The notes under the pieces were generated by a model. The model was not told the origin of the DNA. It did not search any database and saw nothing but the letters and a program-made list of their open reading frames with translations. A DNA stretch of 64,000 nucleotides from Microbacterium commune (lineage in GTDB: Bacteria > Actinomycetota > Actinomycetes > Actinomycetales > Microbacteriaceae): NCBI RefSeq assembly GCF_014836945.1, contig NZ_JACSPX010000001.1, positions 576,952 to 640,951 on the forward strand. The letters are read 5' to 3'. Of the stretch, positions 1 through 8,026 are shown in pieces (position 1 is the stretch's first letter; each line of letters starts with the position of its first letter). Position numbers and translations under genes: made by a program.

Positions 1-3
1 CAT
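1..3 (-). CDS. Start codon of a divergent gene cut by the left edge
   Basis: The first three bases read ATG on the minus strand, and an AAAGGAG ribosome-binding site lies at 9-15 on the same strand, five or so bases away. Nothing of the protein is visible, so its function cannot be named. Its position, head to head with the homoprotocatechuate operon, makes another aromatic-catabolism gene (for example an upstream oxygenase or transporter) a reasonable guess, but this is only an inference. Confidence 0.4.
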
Positions 4-68
4 GATGCTCCTTTGACGGCTCTGTCGGGGGTGGTCTGCAGGAATGCTTGCCACCCGCAGAAGGATCA

Positions 69-84
69 TATACGATTTCGAATA
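69..84. promoter_or_regulatory. Imperfect inverted repeat in the divergent hpa control region
   Basis: The sequence TATACGA-TT-TCGAATA pairs in six of seven positions per arm. It is one of the most AT-rich stretches of the region and sits 53 bases before the hpa operon start, between two divergent genes. A GntR/FCD regulator is encoded inside the operon, and such regulators bind short inverted repeats, so this is a candidate operator. The binding itself is inferred. Confidence 0.35.
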
Positions 85-137
85 CGACGCACAAGGACTC
101 CTCAGAGTCGCCCGTGCACCCGGCAAGGAGGCGCCCT

Positions 138-1616
138 ATGACCGAGCTCGCCCGACCAGGCAAGATCATCGCGATCCACCTCAACTACGTCTCCCGTGCC
201 GACCAGCGCGGCCGTCGCCCCGCCGCCCCCTCGTACTTCTTCAAGCCCGCCAGCTCTCTCGCCGCCACCGACGGCGTGGTCGAGCGCCCCGCCGGCACCG
301 AGCTGCTCGCCTTCGAGGGCGAGATCGCACTGATCATCGGCACCGCGGCCCGCCGCGTCTCGGTCGACGAGGCGTGGGCGCACGTGGCATCCGTCACCGC
401 GTCGAACGACCTCGGCCTGTACGACCTGCGCGCCAACGACAAGGGCTCGAACGTGCGGTCGAAGGGCGGCGACGGGTACACACCCGTCGGGCCTGAGCTC
501 ATCGCCGCCGCATCGGTAGACCCGGCAGCGCTGCGGGTGCGCGCGTGGGTGAACGGCGAACTCGCCCAGGACGACACCACCGCCGGCCTGCTCTTCCCCC
601 TCCCCCAGCTGGTCGCCGACCTCTCGCAGCACTTCACGCTCGAACCGGGCGACATCATCCTCACCGGCACCCCGGCCGGGTCGAGCGTGATCGTGCCCGG
701 CGACGTGGTCGAGGTCGAGGTGGATGCTCCGGATGCCCCCGGCGCCCCGTCGTCAGGGCGGCTGCGCACGACGGTCACGCAGGGTGAGGTCGAATTCGAC
801 CCCGCACTCGGCTCGATGCCCGCCGTCGACGACCTCCAGCGCGCCGAGGCATGGGGCTCGCGCGAGCTCGCGGGTCTGCCCGCCGTCGAGCAGCAGAGCG
901 GCCTGTCCCCCGAGCTGCGCGCGAAGCTCGAGGCCGCCCCGACCGCCGGCCTGTCCAGCCAGCTGCGCAAGCGCGGTCTGCGCTCCTGCTTCATCGACGG
1001 CCTCTCCGCCAACCTGCCGGGCGCGAAGATCGTCGGCGCGGCCAAGACCCTGCGCTTCGTGCCGGCGCGCGAAGACCTCTTCACCAGCCACGGCGGCGGG
1101 TACAACGCGCAGAAGCGCGCCTTCGACGCGGTCGACGAGGGCGAGATCATCGTCATCGAGGCCCGAGGCGACGAGACCACCGGCACGCTCGGCGACATCC
1201 TCGCGCTGCGCGCGAAGACCCGCGGTGCCGCCGGCGTCGTCACCGACGGCGGAGTCCGCGACTTCGACGCCGTCGCCGAGATCGGCCTCCCGGTCTTCTC
1301 GAAGGGCGCGCACCCCTCGGTGCTCGGCCGCAAGCACGTGCCGTGGGAGTTCGACGTCACGATCGGCTGCGGTGGAGCCACCGTGCAGCCCGGCGACGTG
1401 ATCGTCGGCGATGGCGACGGGGTGATCGTCATCCCCGCGGCTCTCGCCGAGGAGGTCGCCGACGCGGCGCTCGTGCAGGAGGACGAGGATGCCTGGATCG
1501 CCGAGCAGGTCGCCGCGGGCAACGCGGTCGACGGGCTGTTCCCGATGAACGCCGAGTGGCGCGCGAAGTACTCCCTTCATCTCGCGTCGCTCGCGCAGGA
1601 ACCGGCGGAACGATGA
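138..1616 (+). CDS. hpaG: Fumarylacetoacetate hydrolase-family / RraA-like fusion protein (HpaG-type decarboxylase-isomerase)
   Basis: A 492-residue protein with two domains. Residues about 35-235 look like the FAH fold of HpaG, which converts 5-oxopent-3-ene-1,2,5-tricarboxylate to 2-oxohept-3-enedioate in homoprotocatechuate breakdown; note the EGEIALIIG segment and the DLRANDKGSN region. Residues about 265-450 resemble RraA / 4-hydroxy-4-methyl-2-oxoglutarate aldolase proteins, with the GGVRD motif (Arg374, Asp375) typical of that family's metal/oxaloacetate site. I chose ATG 138 because AAGGAG lies at 125-130, seven bases upstream; an earlier in-frame start at 48 would add a low-complexity segment without a binding site. 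Its stop overlaps the next start (ATGA). Enterobacterial HpaG is a tandem of two FAH domains, so the RraA half is a different arrangement and may perform the decarboxylation step. Confidence 0.8.
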   Translation: MTELARPGKIIAIHLNYVSRADQRGRRPAAPSYFFKPASSLAATDGVVERPAGTELLAFEGEIALIIGTAARRVSVDEAWAHVASVTASNDLGLYDLRANDKGSNVRSKGGDGYTPVGPELIAAASVDPAALRVRAWVNGELAQDDTTAGLLFPLPQLVADLSQHFTLEPGDIILTGTPAGSSVIVPGDVVEVEVDAPDAPGAPSSGRLRTTVTQGEVEFDPALGSMPAVDDLQRAEAWGSRELAGLPAVEQQSGLSPELRAKLEAAPTAGLSSQLRKRGLRSCFIDGLSANLPGAKIVGAAKTLRFVPAREDLFTSHGGGYNAQKRAFDAVDEGEIIVIEARGDETTGTLGDILALRAKTRGAAGVVTDGGVRDFDAVAEIGLPVFSKGAHPSVLGRKHVPWEFDVTIGCGGATVQPGDVIVGDGDGVIVIPAALAEEVADAALVQEDEDAWIAEQVAAGNAVDGLFPMNAEWRAKYSLHLASLAQEPAER

Positions 1617-2293
1617 GCACCCTCGTGCGGGAGGTCAGCAAGTCCGAGCAGGCCTACACATGGCTGCGCTCTCGGATCGCCTCGCACGCGTACGGGCCCG
1701 GCTACCGGCTCGTGCTGAGCGGGATCGCGCGCGAGCTGCAGATGAGCGTCGTGCCGGTGCGCGAGGCCATCCGGCGCCTGGAGGCCGAAGGGTACGTGAC
1801 CTTCGAGCGCAACGTGGGCGCGTACGTCTCGCTGATCGACGAAGACCAGTACGCGCACACCATGCAGGCTCTGGGCCTGGTCGAGGGCTCCGCGACCGCG
1901 CTGTCGGCGCCCCTGCTCGACCACGACGCGCTGGCTCGCGCCGAGCAGATCAACGATCAGATGCGCGCCCTGCTCGACCACTTCGACGCGCACCGCTTCA
2001 CCCAGCTGAACCAGCAGTTCCACGCGGTGCTGTTCGAGCCGTGCCCCAACCCGCACATCCTCGACCTCGTGCACCGCGGATGGGCCCGGCTCTCGGGCAT
2101 CCGGGACACCACCTTCGCCTACGTGCCGGGGCGCGCCCGGCACTCGGTCGAAGAGCACGAGCAGATCCTCCAGCTGATCCGCGACGGCGCCGAGCCGCTC
2201 GAGATCGAGCTGTCCGCACGAAGCCATCGCTGGCGCACCCGGGACGCGTTCCTGGCTGCCCGGCACTCCCACACCAGCGAAGAAGGACGATGA
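1613..2293 (+). CDS. GntR-family transcriptional regulator, FCD subfamily
   Basis: A 226-residue regulator. The N-terminal winged helix-turn-helix (about residues 10-75) shows the GntR signature, with the recognition region ELQMSVVPVREAIRRLEAEG. The C-terminal all-helical FCD ligand domain (about 85-215) has the expected histidines, for example in LNQQFHAVLF and the VEEHEQIL segment near residue 185, which usually coordinate a metal and an organic acid effector. The gene starts inside the stop of hpaG and ends inside the start of hpaE (ATGA overlaps on both sides), so it is co-transcribed with the pathway. It probably represses the operon until a pathway acid is bound; the effector is not known from sequence. 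Confidence 0.88.
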   Translation: MSTLVREVSKSEQAYTWLRSRIASHAYGPGYRLVLSGIARELQMSVVPVREAIRRLEAEGYVTFERNVGAYVSLIDEDQYAHTMQALGLVEGSATALSAPLLDHDALARAEQINDQMRALLDHFDAHRFTQLNQQFHAVLFEPCPNPHILDLVHRGWARLSGIRDTTFAYVPGRARHSVEEHEQILQLIRDGAEPLEIELSARSHRWRTRDAFLAARHSHTSEEGR

Positions 2294-3813
2294 TGACCGA
2301 CGTCTACACCCCCGCCGACCTCCCCACGAAGATCCAGCACTACATCGACGGCGAATTCGTCGACTCGATCGACGGCGACACCTTCGAGGTGCTCAACCCC
2401 GTCACCAACGAGACCTACGTGCACGCGGCCGCCGGCAAGAAGGCCGACATCGATCGTGCCGTCGACGCCGCCCGCCGTGCGTTCGCCGAGGGCCCGTGGC
2501 CGCGCATGCTGCCGCGCGAGCGATCGCGTGTGCTGCACCGCATCGCCGACATCGTCGAGTCGCGTGACGCGCGCCTCGCCGAACTCGAGTCGTTCGACTC
2601 GGGTCTGCCGATCACGCAGGCACTCGGCCAGGCCCGCCGCGCCGCCGAGAACTTCCGCTTCTTCGCCGACCTGATCGTCGCTCAGGCCGACGACGCGTTC
2701 AAGGTGCCCGGCAAGCAGATGAACTACGTCAACCGCAAGCCGATCGGCGTCGCGGGTCTCATCACGCCGTGGAACACCCCCTTCATGCTCGAGTCGTGGA
2801 AGCTCGGCCCCGCACTCGCCACCGGAAACACCGTGGTGCTCAAGCCCGCGGAGTTCACGCCGCTGTCGGCCTCGCTGTGGGCGGGGATCTTCGAAGAGGC
2901 GGGACTGCCGCAGGGTGTGTTCAACCTCGTCAACGGCCTCGGCGAGGACGCCGGAGACGCGCTCGTCAAGCACCCCGACGTGCCGCTCATCTCGTTCACC
3001 GGCGAGAGCCGCACCGGCCAGATCATCTTCGGCAACGCGGCTCCGTTCCTGAAGGGTCTGTCGATGGAGCTGGGCGGCAAGAGCCCGGCCGTCGTCTTCG
3101 ACGACGCCGATCTCGACACGGCGGTGGATGCGTGCGTCTTCGGCGTCTTCTCGCTCAACGGCGAGCGCTGCACCGCGGGCAGCCGCATCCTCGTGCAGCG
3201 CGGTGTCTACGACCAGTTCGTCGAGCGCTTCGCCGCGATCGCGCAGCGCGTCAAGGTCGGCCACCCGCACGACCCGACCACGGAGGTCGGCGCCCTGGTG
3301 CACCCCGAGCACTACGAGAAGGTCATGAGCTACGTGGAGATCGGCAAGACCGAGGGCCGCCTGATCGCCGGCGGCGGCCGCCCCGACGGCTTCCCGACAG
3401 GCAACTACGTCGCCCCGACCGCGTTCGCCGACGTGGCCCCCGATGCCCGCATCTTCCAGGAGGAGATCTTCGGCCCCGTCGTCGCGATCACGCCCTTCGA
3501 CACCGAGGAGGAGGCGCTGGCGCTGGCGAACAACACGCGGTACGGACTGGCCGCGTACATCTGGACCAATGACCTCAAGCGCGCCCACAACTTCGCCGGC
3601 GCCGTCGAGGCGGGCATGGTGTGGCTGAACTCGAACAACGTGCGTGACCTGCGCACCCCGTTCGGCGGCGTGAAGGCATCCGGGCTCGGGCACGAGGGCG
3701 GGTATCGCTCGATCGACTTCTACACCGACCAGCAGAGCGTGCACATCACGCTCGGCGCACCGCACAACCCCGCATTCGGCAAGCAGGACCTGGACGACCC
3801 CGACCCCCGCTGA
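2290..3813 (+). CDS. hpaE: 5-carboxymethyl-2-hydroxymuconate semialdehyde dehydrogenase
   Basis: A 507-residue NAD-dependent aldehyde dehydrogenase that oxidises the ring-cleavage semialdehyde of homoprotocatechuate to 5-carboxymethyl-2-hydroxymuconate. The catalytic general base is Glu260 in MELGGKSP and the nucleophile is Cys294 in NGERCTAGSR; the nucleotide-binding region includes TPWNTPFML and KPAEFTPLSAS. Length and motifs fit the HpaE/betaine aldehyde dehydrogenase group, and the assignment to this substrate rests on its place between hpaG/gntR and hpaD. Two ATGs follow each other (2290, 2293) behind a GAAGGA site; 2290 gives an ATGA overlap with the regulator. The N-terminal segment MMTDVYTPADLPTK is typical of actinobacterial members. 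Confidence 0.9.
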   Translation: MMTDVYTPADLPTKIQHYIDGEFVDSIDGDTFEVLNPVTNETYVHAAAGKKADIDRAVDAARRAFAEGPWPRMLPRERSRVLHRIADIVESRDARLAELESFDSGLPITQALGQARRAAENFRFFADLIVAQADDAFKVPGKQMNYVNRKPIGVAGLITPWNTPFMLESWKLGPALATGNTVVLKPAEFTPLSASLWAGIFEEAGLPQGVFNLVNGLGEDAGDALVKHPDVPLISFTGESRTGQIIFGNAAPFLKGLSMELGGKSPAVVFDDADLDTAVDACVFGVFSLNGERCTAGSRILVQRGVYDQFVERFAAIAQRVKVGHPHDPTTEVGALVHPEHYEKVMSYVEIGKTEGRLIAGGGRPDGFPTGNYVAPTAFADVAPDARIFQEEIFGPVVAITPFDTEEEALALANNTRYGLAAYIWTNDLKRAHNFAGAVEAGMVWLNSNNVRDLRTPFGGVKASGLGHEGGYRSIDFYTDQQSVHITLGAPHNPAFGKQDLDDPDPR

Positions 3814-3827
3814 CCCGCCCCCGCCTC

Positions 3828-3892
3828 TCGCTCCCGTATGAGTTCGTGCCGCTGCGACGCCGATCAGGCGGCACCAACTCATACCGGAGCGA
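3828..3892. repeat. Long palindromic element between hpaE and hpaD
   Basis: Arms 3828-3852 and 3868-3892 are complementary over 25 bases with two mismatches; the loop is 15 bases. The core half-site reads GTATGAGTTSGTGCCGC. It fills most of the 119-base gap inside an otherwise overlapping operon. It has no T-run, so it is not an obvious terminator. It may be a REP-like intergenic palindrome that trims or attenuates the polycistronic message before hpaD. Confidence 0.75.
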
Positions 3893-3932
3893 AGGGCGGT
3901 TCCGAAGAAACTCACAGAGCAAGGACGCTGAC

Positions 3933-5099
3933 ATGACCGACCACGCAGGCAAGACCCTCACCTCCTCCGGCTTCTACGTGAGCCAGGAGGCGCCGATCCA
4001 CACCGACGATCCCATCGCGACGCCCGTCGCGAGCCCGCCCGACATCCTCCGCTGCGCCTACATGGAGCTCGTCGTCACCGACCTCGCCGCCTCGCGCGAG
4101 TTCTACGTCGACGTGCTCGGCCTGTACGTGACCGAAGAGGACGACAGCGCGATCTACCTCCGCTCGACCGAGGAGTTCATCCACCACAACCTCGTGCTGC
4201 GCAAGGGCGAGATCGCAGCCGTCGCGGCGTTCTCGTACCGGGTGCGCACCCCCGAGGACCTCGATCGCGCCGTCGAGTTCTACACCGAGCTCGGCTGCGA
4301 CGTGCGCCGCAACCCGGACGGGTTCGTGAAGGGCATCGGCGACTCGGTGCGCGTGGTCGACCCGCTCGGCTTCCCCTACGAGTTCTTCCACCAGAGCGAG
4401 CACGTCGAGCGGATGTCGTGGCGCTACGACCTGCACATCCCCGGGGAGCTCGTGCGCCTCGACCACTTCAACCAGGTCACCCCCGACGTGCCACGCGCCG
4501 TGCGCTACATGCAGGACCTCGGCTTCCGCGTCACCGAGGACATCCAGGACGACGAGGGCACCGTCTACGCGGCGTGGATGCGCCGCAAGCCCACTGTGCA
4601 CGACACCGCGATGACCGGCGGCGACGGTCCGCGCATGCACCACGTGTGCTTCGCGACGCACGAGAAGCACAACATCCTCGCCATCTGCGACAAACTCGGC
4701 GCGCTGCGCCGCTCGGACGCGATCGAGCGCGGCCCGGGTCGCCACGGCGTCAGCAACGCGTTCTACCTCTACCTGCGCGACCCCGACGGCCACCGCGTCG
4801 AGGTGTACACCCAGGACTACTACACCGGCGACCCCGACAACCCGGTCGTCACGTGGGACGTGCACGACAACCAGCGCCGCGACTGGTGGGGCAACCCCGT
4901 CGTGCCCAGCTGGTACACCGACGCGTCGCTCGTGCTCGACCTCGACGGCAACCCTCAGCCCGTGCGCGCCCGCACCGACTCGAGCGAGATGGCCGTGACC
5001 ATCGGCGCGGACGGCTTCTCGTACACCCGTCCCGACGAGGGCGACGAGTCCATGCCCGAGTGGAAGCAGGGCGAGTACAAGCTCGGACACCAGCTGTGA
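3933..5099 (+). CDS. hpaD: 3,4-dihydroxyphenylacetate (homoprotocatechuate) 2,3-dioxygenase
   Basis: A 388-residue type I extradiol dioxygenase with two vicinal-oxygen-chelate repeats (about 48-165 and 172-300). The 2-His-1-carboxylate metal site is visible as His178 (LDHFNQV), His237 (second His of MHHVCF) and Glu290 (HRVEVYTQDY). The spacings of 59 and 53 residues match those of the well-studied Brevibacterium fuscum enzyme (155/214/267). The enzyme opens the ring of homoprotocatechuate next to the hydroxyls, making 5-carboxymethyl-2-hydroxymuconate semialdehyde, the substrate of the upstream dehydrogenase. Start ATG 3933 follows an AAGGAC site; it is preceded by the palindromic element. 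The stop overlaps the GTG start of hpaH. Confidence 0.93.
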   Translation: MTDHAGKTLTSSGFYVSQEAPIHTDDPIATPVASPPDILRCAYMELVVTDLAASREFYVDVLGLYVTEEDDSAIYLRSTEEFIHHNLVLRKGEIAAVAAFSYRVRTPEDLDRAVEFYTELGCDVRRNPDGFVKGIGDSVRVVDPLGFPYEFFHQSEHVERMSWRYDLHIPGELVRLDHFNQVTPDVPRAVRYMQDLGFRVTEDIQDDEGTVYAAWMRRKPTVHDTAMTGGDGPRMHHVCFATHEKHNILAICDKLGALRRSDAIERGPGRHGVSNAFYLYLRDPDGHRVEVYTQDYYTGDPDNPVVTWDVHDNQRRDWWGNPVVPSWYTDASLVLDLDGNPQPVRARTDSSEMAVTIGADGFSYTRPDEGDESMPEWKQGEYKLGHQL

Positions 5100-5884
5100 C
5101 CCTCCCGGCCGAGACGATCGCCGCTCTCGCGGCGGAGCTGGCCGAGGCCGAGCGGACGCGCGGCGTGATGCCGCGCATCACCGCCCGGTACCCGGATGCC
5201 ACGATCGAGGACTCCTATGCCATCCAGGGCGTCTGGCGCGACTCGCAGGTCGCCGCCGGGCGTCGCCTGGTGGGGCGCAAGATCGGCCTGACCTCGCGCG
5301 CCATGCAGCAGGCGACGGGGATCACGGAGCCCGACTACGGCGTGATGTTCGACGACACCGTCTACCCGACCGGGTCGGAGATCCCGTTCGACGACTTCTC
5401 GAACGTGCGCATCGAGGTCGAGCTCGCATTCGTGCTGCGCTCGCCCCTCGAGGGGCCGGACTGCACGCTCGACGACGCGCTCGCGGCGATCGACTACGCC
5501 GTGCCCGCGCTGGAGGTGCTCAACTCGCACATCGAGCTGGAGGGGCGCACGATCGTCGACACGATCAGCGACAACGCCGCCTACGGCGCGATGGTGCTCG
5601 GCGACGTGCACATGCGACCCGACGAGATCGACCTGCGCTGGGTGCCCGGCGTGCTCTCGAAGAACGGTCAGATCGAGGAGACCGGCGTCGCCGCCGGCGT
5701 GCTCGGGCATCCCGCCACCGGCGTGGCGTGGCTGGCGAACAAGTTCCACCAGCACGGCGCGCGGCTGGAGGCCGGCGAGATCATCCTGGCAGGATCGTTC
5801 ACACGGCCGATGTGGGTCGAGCGCGGCGACGAGGTGCTGTGCGACTACCGCGAGATGGGAACGATCGCATGCCGCTTCGTCTAG
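5096..5884 (+). CDS. hpaH: 2-oxo-hept-4-ene-1,7-dioate hydratase
   Basis: A 262-residue member of the hydratase/decarboxylase branch of the FAH superfamily (MhpD/HpaH group). It adds water to 2-oxohept-4-ene-1,7-dioate to give the 4-hydroxy acid cleaved by HpaI. Family segments visible are [12 protein letters not shown] (about 60-72), the metal-ligand region [11 protein letters not shown] (about 103-113) and the C-terminal [14 protein letters not shown]. The start is GTG 5096, which shares GTGA with the hpaD stop; no strong ribosome-binding site is present, consistent with translational coupling. The neighbours on both sides carry out the preceding ring cleavage and the following aldol step. 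Confidence 0.9.
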   Translation: MTLPAETIAALAAELAEAERTRGVMPRITARYPDATIEDSYAIQGVWRDSQVAAGRRLVGRKIGLTSRAMQQATGITEPDYGVMFDDTVYPTGSEIPFDDFSNVRIEVELAFVLRSPLEGPDCTLDDALAAIDYAVPALEVLNSHIELEGRTIVDTISDNAAYGAMVLGDVHMRPDEIDLRWVPGVLSKNGQIEETGVAAGVLGHPATGVAWLANKFHQHGARLEAGEIILAGSFTRPMWVERGDEVLCDYREMGTIACRFV

Positions 5885-6672
5885 AGCCCACCTTCCGCGA
5901 CGCGCTGGCCGCCGCCGATCGTCCGCTGATCGGCATGTGGCTGAGCACCGGAACGGCACTGAACGCCGAGATCTGCGCGGGGTCGGGCATCGACTGGCTG
6001 CTGATCGACATGGAGCACGGTCCGAACACGGTCGTCTCCGTGCAGCAGCAGCTGCAGGTGATCGCCGCGTACCGGGTGCCGACGATCGTGCGGGTGCCGG
6101 TGAACGACGCGGTGATCATCAAGCAGGTGCTCGACACGGGTGCGCAGAACCTGCTCGTGCCGATGGTCGGCTCCGCCGCAGAGGCACAGGCCGCGGTCGC
6201 GGCCGTCCGCTACCCGCCCGAGGGCGTGCGCGGCGTCGGCTCGGGCCTCGCCCGCAGCGGCCGCTGGGGCCGGGTGGCCGGGTACGTGCCGAACGCATCC
6301 GAGACGATCTCGCTGCTCGTGCAGATCGAATCCGCGGATGCCGTGGACGCCGCCGCCGACATCGCCGCGGTCGACGGTGTCGATGGCGTGCTCGTCGGAC
6401 CCGCCGACCTCGCGGCGTCCATGGACCTTCCCGGTCAGCAGTCGCACCCCGACGTGCTCGCGGCCGTGCAGCGCGTGTTCGAGGCGGTCACGGCCGCGGG
6501 CAAGAAGGTCGGCGTGAACGCGTTCGATCCGGCCGGCGCCGACGCGTACCTGGCCGCGGGCGCGCACTTCCTGTCGGCGAGCGCCGATGTGACCATCCTC
6601 GCCCGAGGCGCGGAGGCGCTCGCGGCGCGCTTCATCCCGACATCCGGAGCCGACGAGACCGACACCTACTGA
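5869..6672 (+). CDS. hpaI: 4-hydroxy-2-oxoheptane-1,7-dioate aldolase
   Basis: A 267-residue class II metal-dependent pyruvate aldolase of the HpcH/HpaI family. It splits 4-hydroxy-2-oxoheptanedioate to pyruvate and succinic semialdehyde, closing the pathway. Key residues are recognisable: Asp47-x-Glu49-His50 (LLIDMEHG), Arg75 (IVRVPVND), Glu154 (VQIES) and Asp180 (GPADLA). The Glu to Asp spacing of 26 equals that of the E. coli enzyme (149/175). ATG 5869 has GATGGGA a few bases upstream and overlaps hpaH by 16 bases, indicating coupled translation. No succinic semialdehyde dehydrogenase is seen in the window. Confidence 0.93.
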   Translation: MPLRLEPTFRDALAAADRPLIGMWLSTGTALNAEICAGSGIDWLLIDMEHGPNTVVSVQQQLQVIAAYRVPTIVRVPVNDAVIIKQVLDTGAQNLLVPMVGSAAEAQAAVAAVRYPPEGVRGVGSGLARSGRWGRVAGYVPNASETISLLVQIESADAVDAAADIAAVDGVDGVLVGPADLAASMDLPGQQSHPDVLAAVQRVFEAVTAAGKKVGVNAFDPAGADAYLAAGAHFLSASADVTILARGAEALAARFIPTSGADETDTY

Positions 6673-6718
6673 CGTCCCGGTGCCAGGATGGACGGGTGCA
6701 GGACCCGAGGATGCCGTC

Positions 6719-7948
6719 GTGAGCCGCGGGCTCGCGGCGATGGCCGACCGCAACTTCCGCTGGTTCTTCCTCGCCAGGGCCATCACGATGGTGACCGGGG
6801 CGATGTCGTCGATCGCCCTGGCCTTCGCCGTGCTCGAGATCGACAACGACCCGTTCAGCCTGTCGCTCGTGCTGACCGCGTTCACAGTCGCCAACGTCGT
6901 CTTCCTGCTGTTCGGCGGGGTGGTCGCCGACCGTCTTCCCCGCGCGCTGGTGATCCAGGTCTGCTACGTGCTCGACATCCTCTCGATCGGCACGATCGCG
7001 GCGCTGCTGTTCACCGGCACCGCGAGCATCCCCGCGGTCGCCGCACTCGCGGCGATGAACGGCGCGTCGACGGCGTTCGTCATGCCGGCGATGCAGGGCA
7101 TCATCCCGCAGCTGACCAGTGCCGAGAATCTGCAGCAGGCCAACGCGATGCTCTCGTTCGTGCGTTCGGCCGTCACGATCGGCGGCCCGGTGATCGCCGG
7201 GATCCTCGTGACCACGGTCGGCCCCGCCTGGGCGATGATCGTGCAGATGGCGGGCTGGCTTCTCGCCATCCCGATCCTCGCCATGGTCCGACTGCCTCCG
7301 CCGGCCGGCGACGGCGGCTTCTCGCTGTTCGCCGATCTGCGCGAGGGCTGGTCGGAGTTCTGGAGCCGCTCGTGGCTGGTCGTCGTCGTGCTCGCGTTCA
7401 TGATCATGAACGCCATCCACGTCGGCGCGTGGGGCGTCGTCGGCCCCTACATCGCGAAGAACGACGACCGCCTGGGCATCGCCGGGTGGGGCTGGGTGGT
7501 CAGCGCGGAGGGTCTCGGCGTGCTGCTGATGACGCTGGTGCTGATGTGGTTCCCGCTGAGGCGGCCGCTGCGCTTCGGGATGCTGGGGATGAGCCTGTTC
7601 GCGATCCCGCTGACCATGCTCGGGCTGCACCCCGCGGTGGTGATCGTGGCGATCGCCGCGTTCCTCGCCGGCGCCGGTGCGGAGGTCTTCAGCACCGGGT
7701 GGAACGTCGCGATGATGGAGAACATCCCGCTCGACAAGCTCAGCCGCGTCTCGAGCTACGACATGCTCGGCAGCTTCGTCGTCATGCCGATCGGCACGCT
7801 CGTGTACGGCTGGCTGATCACGCACGCCGCCCCCGCGACCGTGCTGATCACCTCGGGCATCCTGTACGCCGCGATCGCCCTCGCGACGGTCATGGTGCCG
7901 AGCGTGTGGCGGATGGGCCGCACCGAGGCGGCGACCGCGCGGGACTGA
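6719..7948 (+). CDS. Major facilitator superfamily transporter (MFS_3/EntS-like)
   Basis: About 409 residues with ten to twelve hydrophobic segments across the whole protein. The motif-A loop GGVVADRLPR after the second segment marks it as an MFS carrier; overall layout (MADRNFRWFFLARAIT at the N-terminus) resembles the EntS/MFS_3 group, often exporters. GTG 6719 is preferred because CGAGG lies just upstream and the predicted protein then starts near the family's usual position; GTG 6680 would add 13 residues. It begins 46 bases after hpaI on the same strand and could be transcribed with it, but a role in aromatic acid transport is only suggested by position. Confidence 0.75.
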   Translation: MSRGLAAMADRNFRWFFLARAITMVTGAMSSIALAFAVLEIDNDPFSLSLVLTAFTVANVVFLLFGGVVADRLPRALVIQVCYVLDILSIGTIAALLFTGTASIPAVAALAAMNGASTAFVMPAMQGIIPQLTSAENLQQANAMLSFVRSAVTIGGPVIAGILVTTVGPAWAMIVQMAGWLLAIPILAMVRLPPPAGDGGFSLFADLREGWSEFWSRSWLVVVVLAFMIMNAIHVGAWGVVGPYIAKNDDRLGIAGWGWVVSAEGLGVLLMTLVLMWFPLRRPLRFGMLGMSLFAIPLTMLGLHPAVVIVAIAAFLAGAGAEVFSTGWNVAMMENIPLDKLSRVSSYDMLGSFVVMPIGTLVYGWLITHAAPATVLITSGILYAAIALATVMVPSVWRMGRTEAATARD

Positions 7949-8014
7949 TCCAGGCGACGACGTGACCATAGCCACCTTTCAGAAGACGCGTCGGCGGGTC
8001 ATAGCATCCGCCGC

Positions 8015-8020
8015 CAGACT
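8015..8020 (+). promoter_or_regulatory. -10 element of a leaderless promoter
   Basis: CAGACT ends exactly six bases before the ATG at 8027, the spacing expected when transcription starts on the start codon. No ribosome-binding site at a usable distance is present. Confidence 0.6.
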
Positions 8021-8026
8021 GGAAGC

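Noticed and set aside
185..1522. Long open frame on the minus strand opposite hpaG, and many similar ones opposite other genes (for example 3912-5090, 18474-20147, 46377-48032 on the opposite strand)
   Set aside because: Shadow frames caused by high GC at third codon positions. Their translations are Arg/Ala/Gly/Pro or His/Asp-rich without known motifs, while the opposite strand encodes clear families.
6680..6718. Earlier GTG start for the MFS transporter
   Set aside because: The added residues (PGWTGAGPEDAV) do not look like a transporter N-terminus and have no ribosome-binding site; GTG 6719 has CGAGG upstream.
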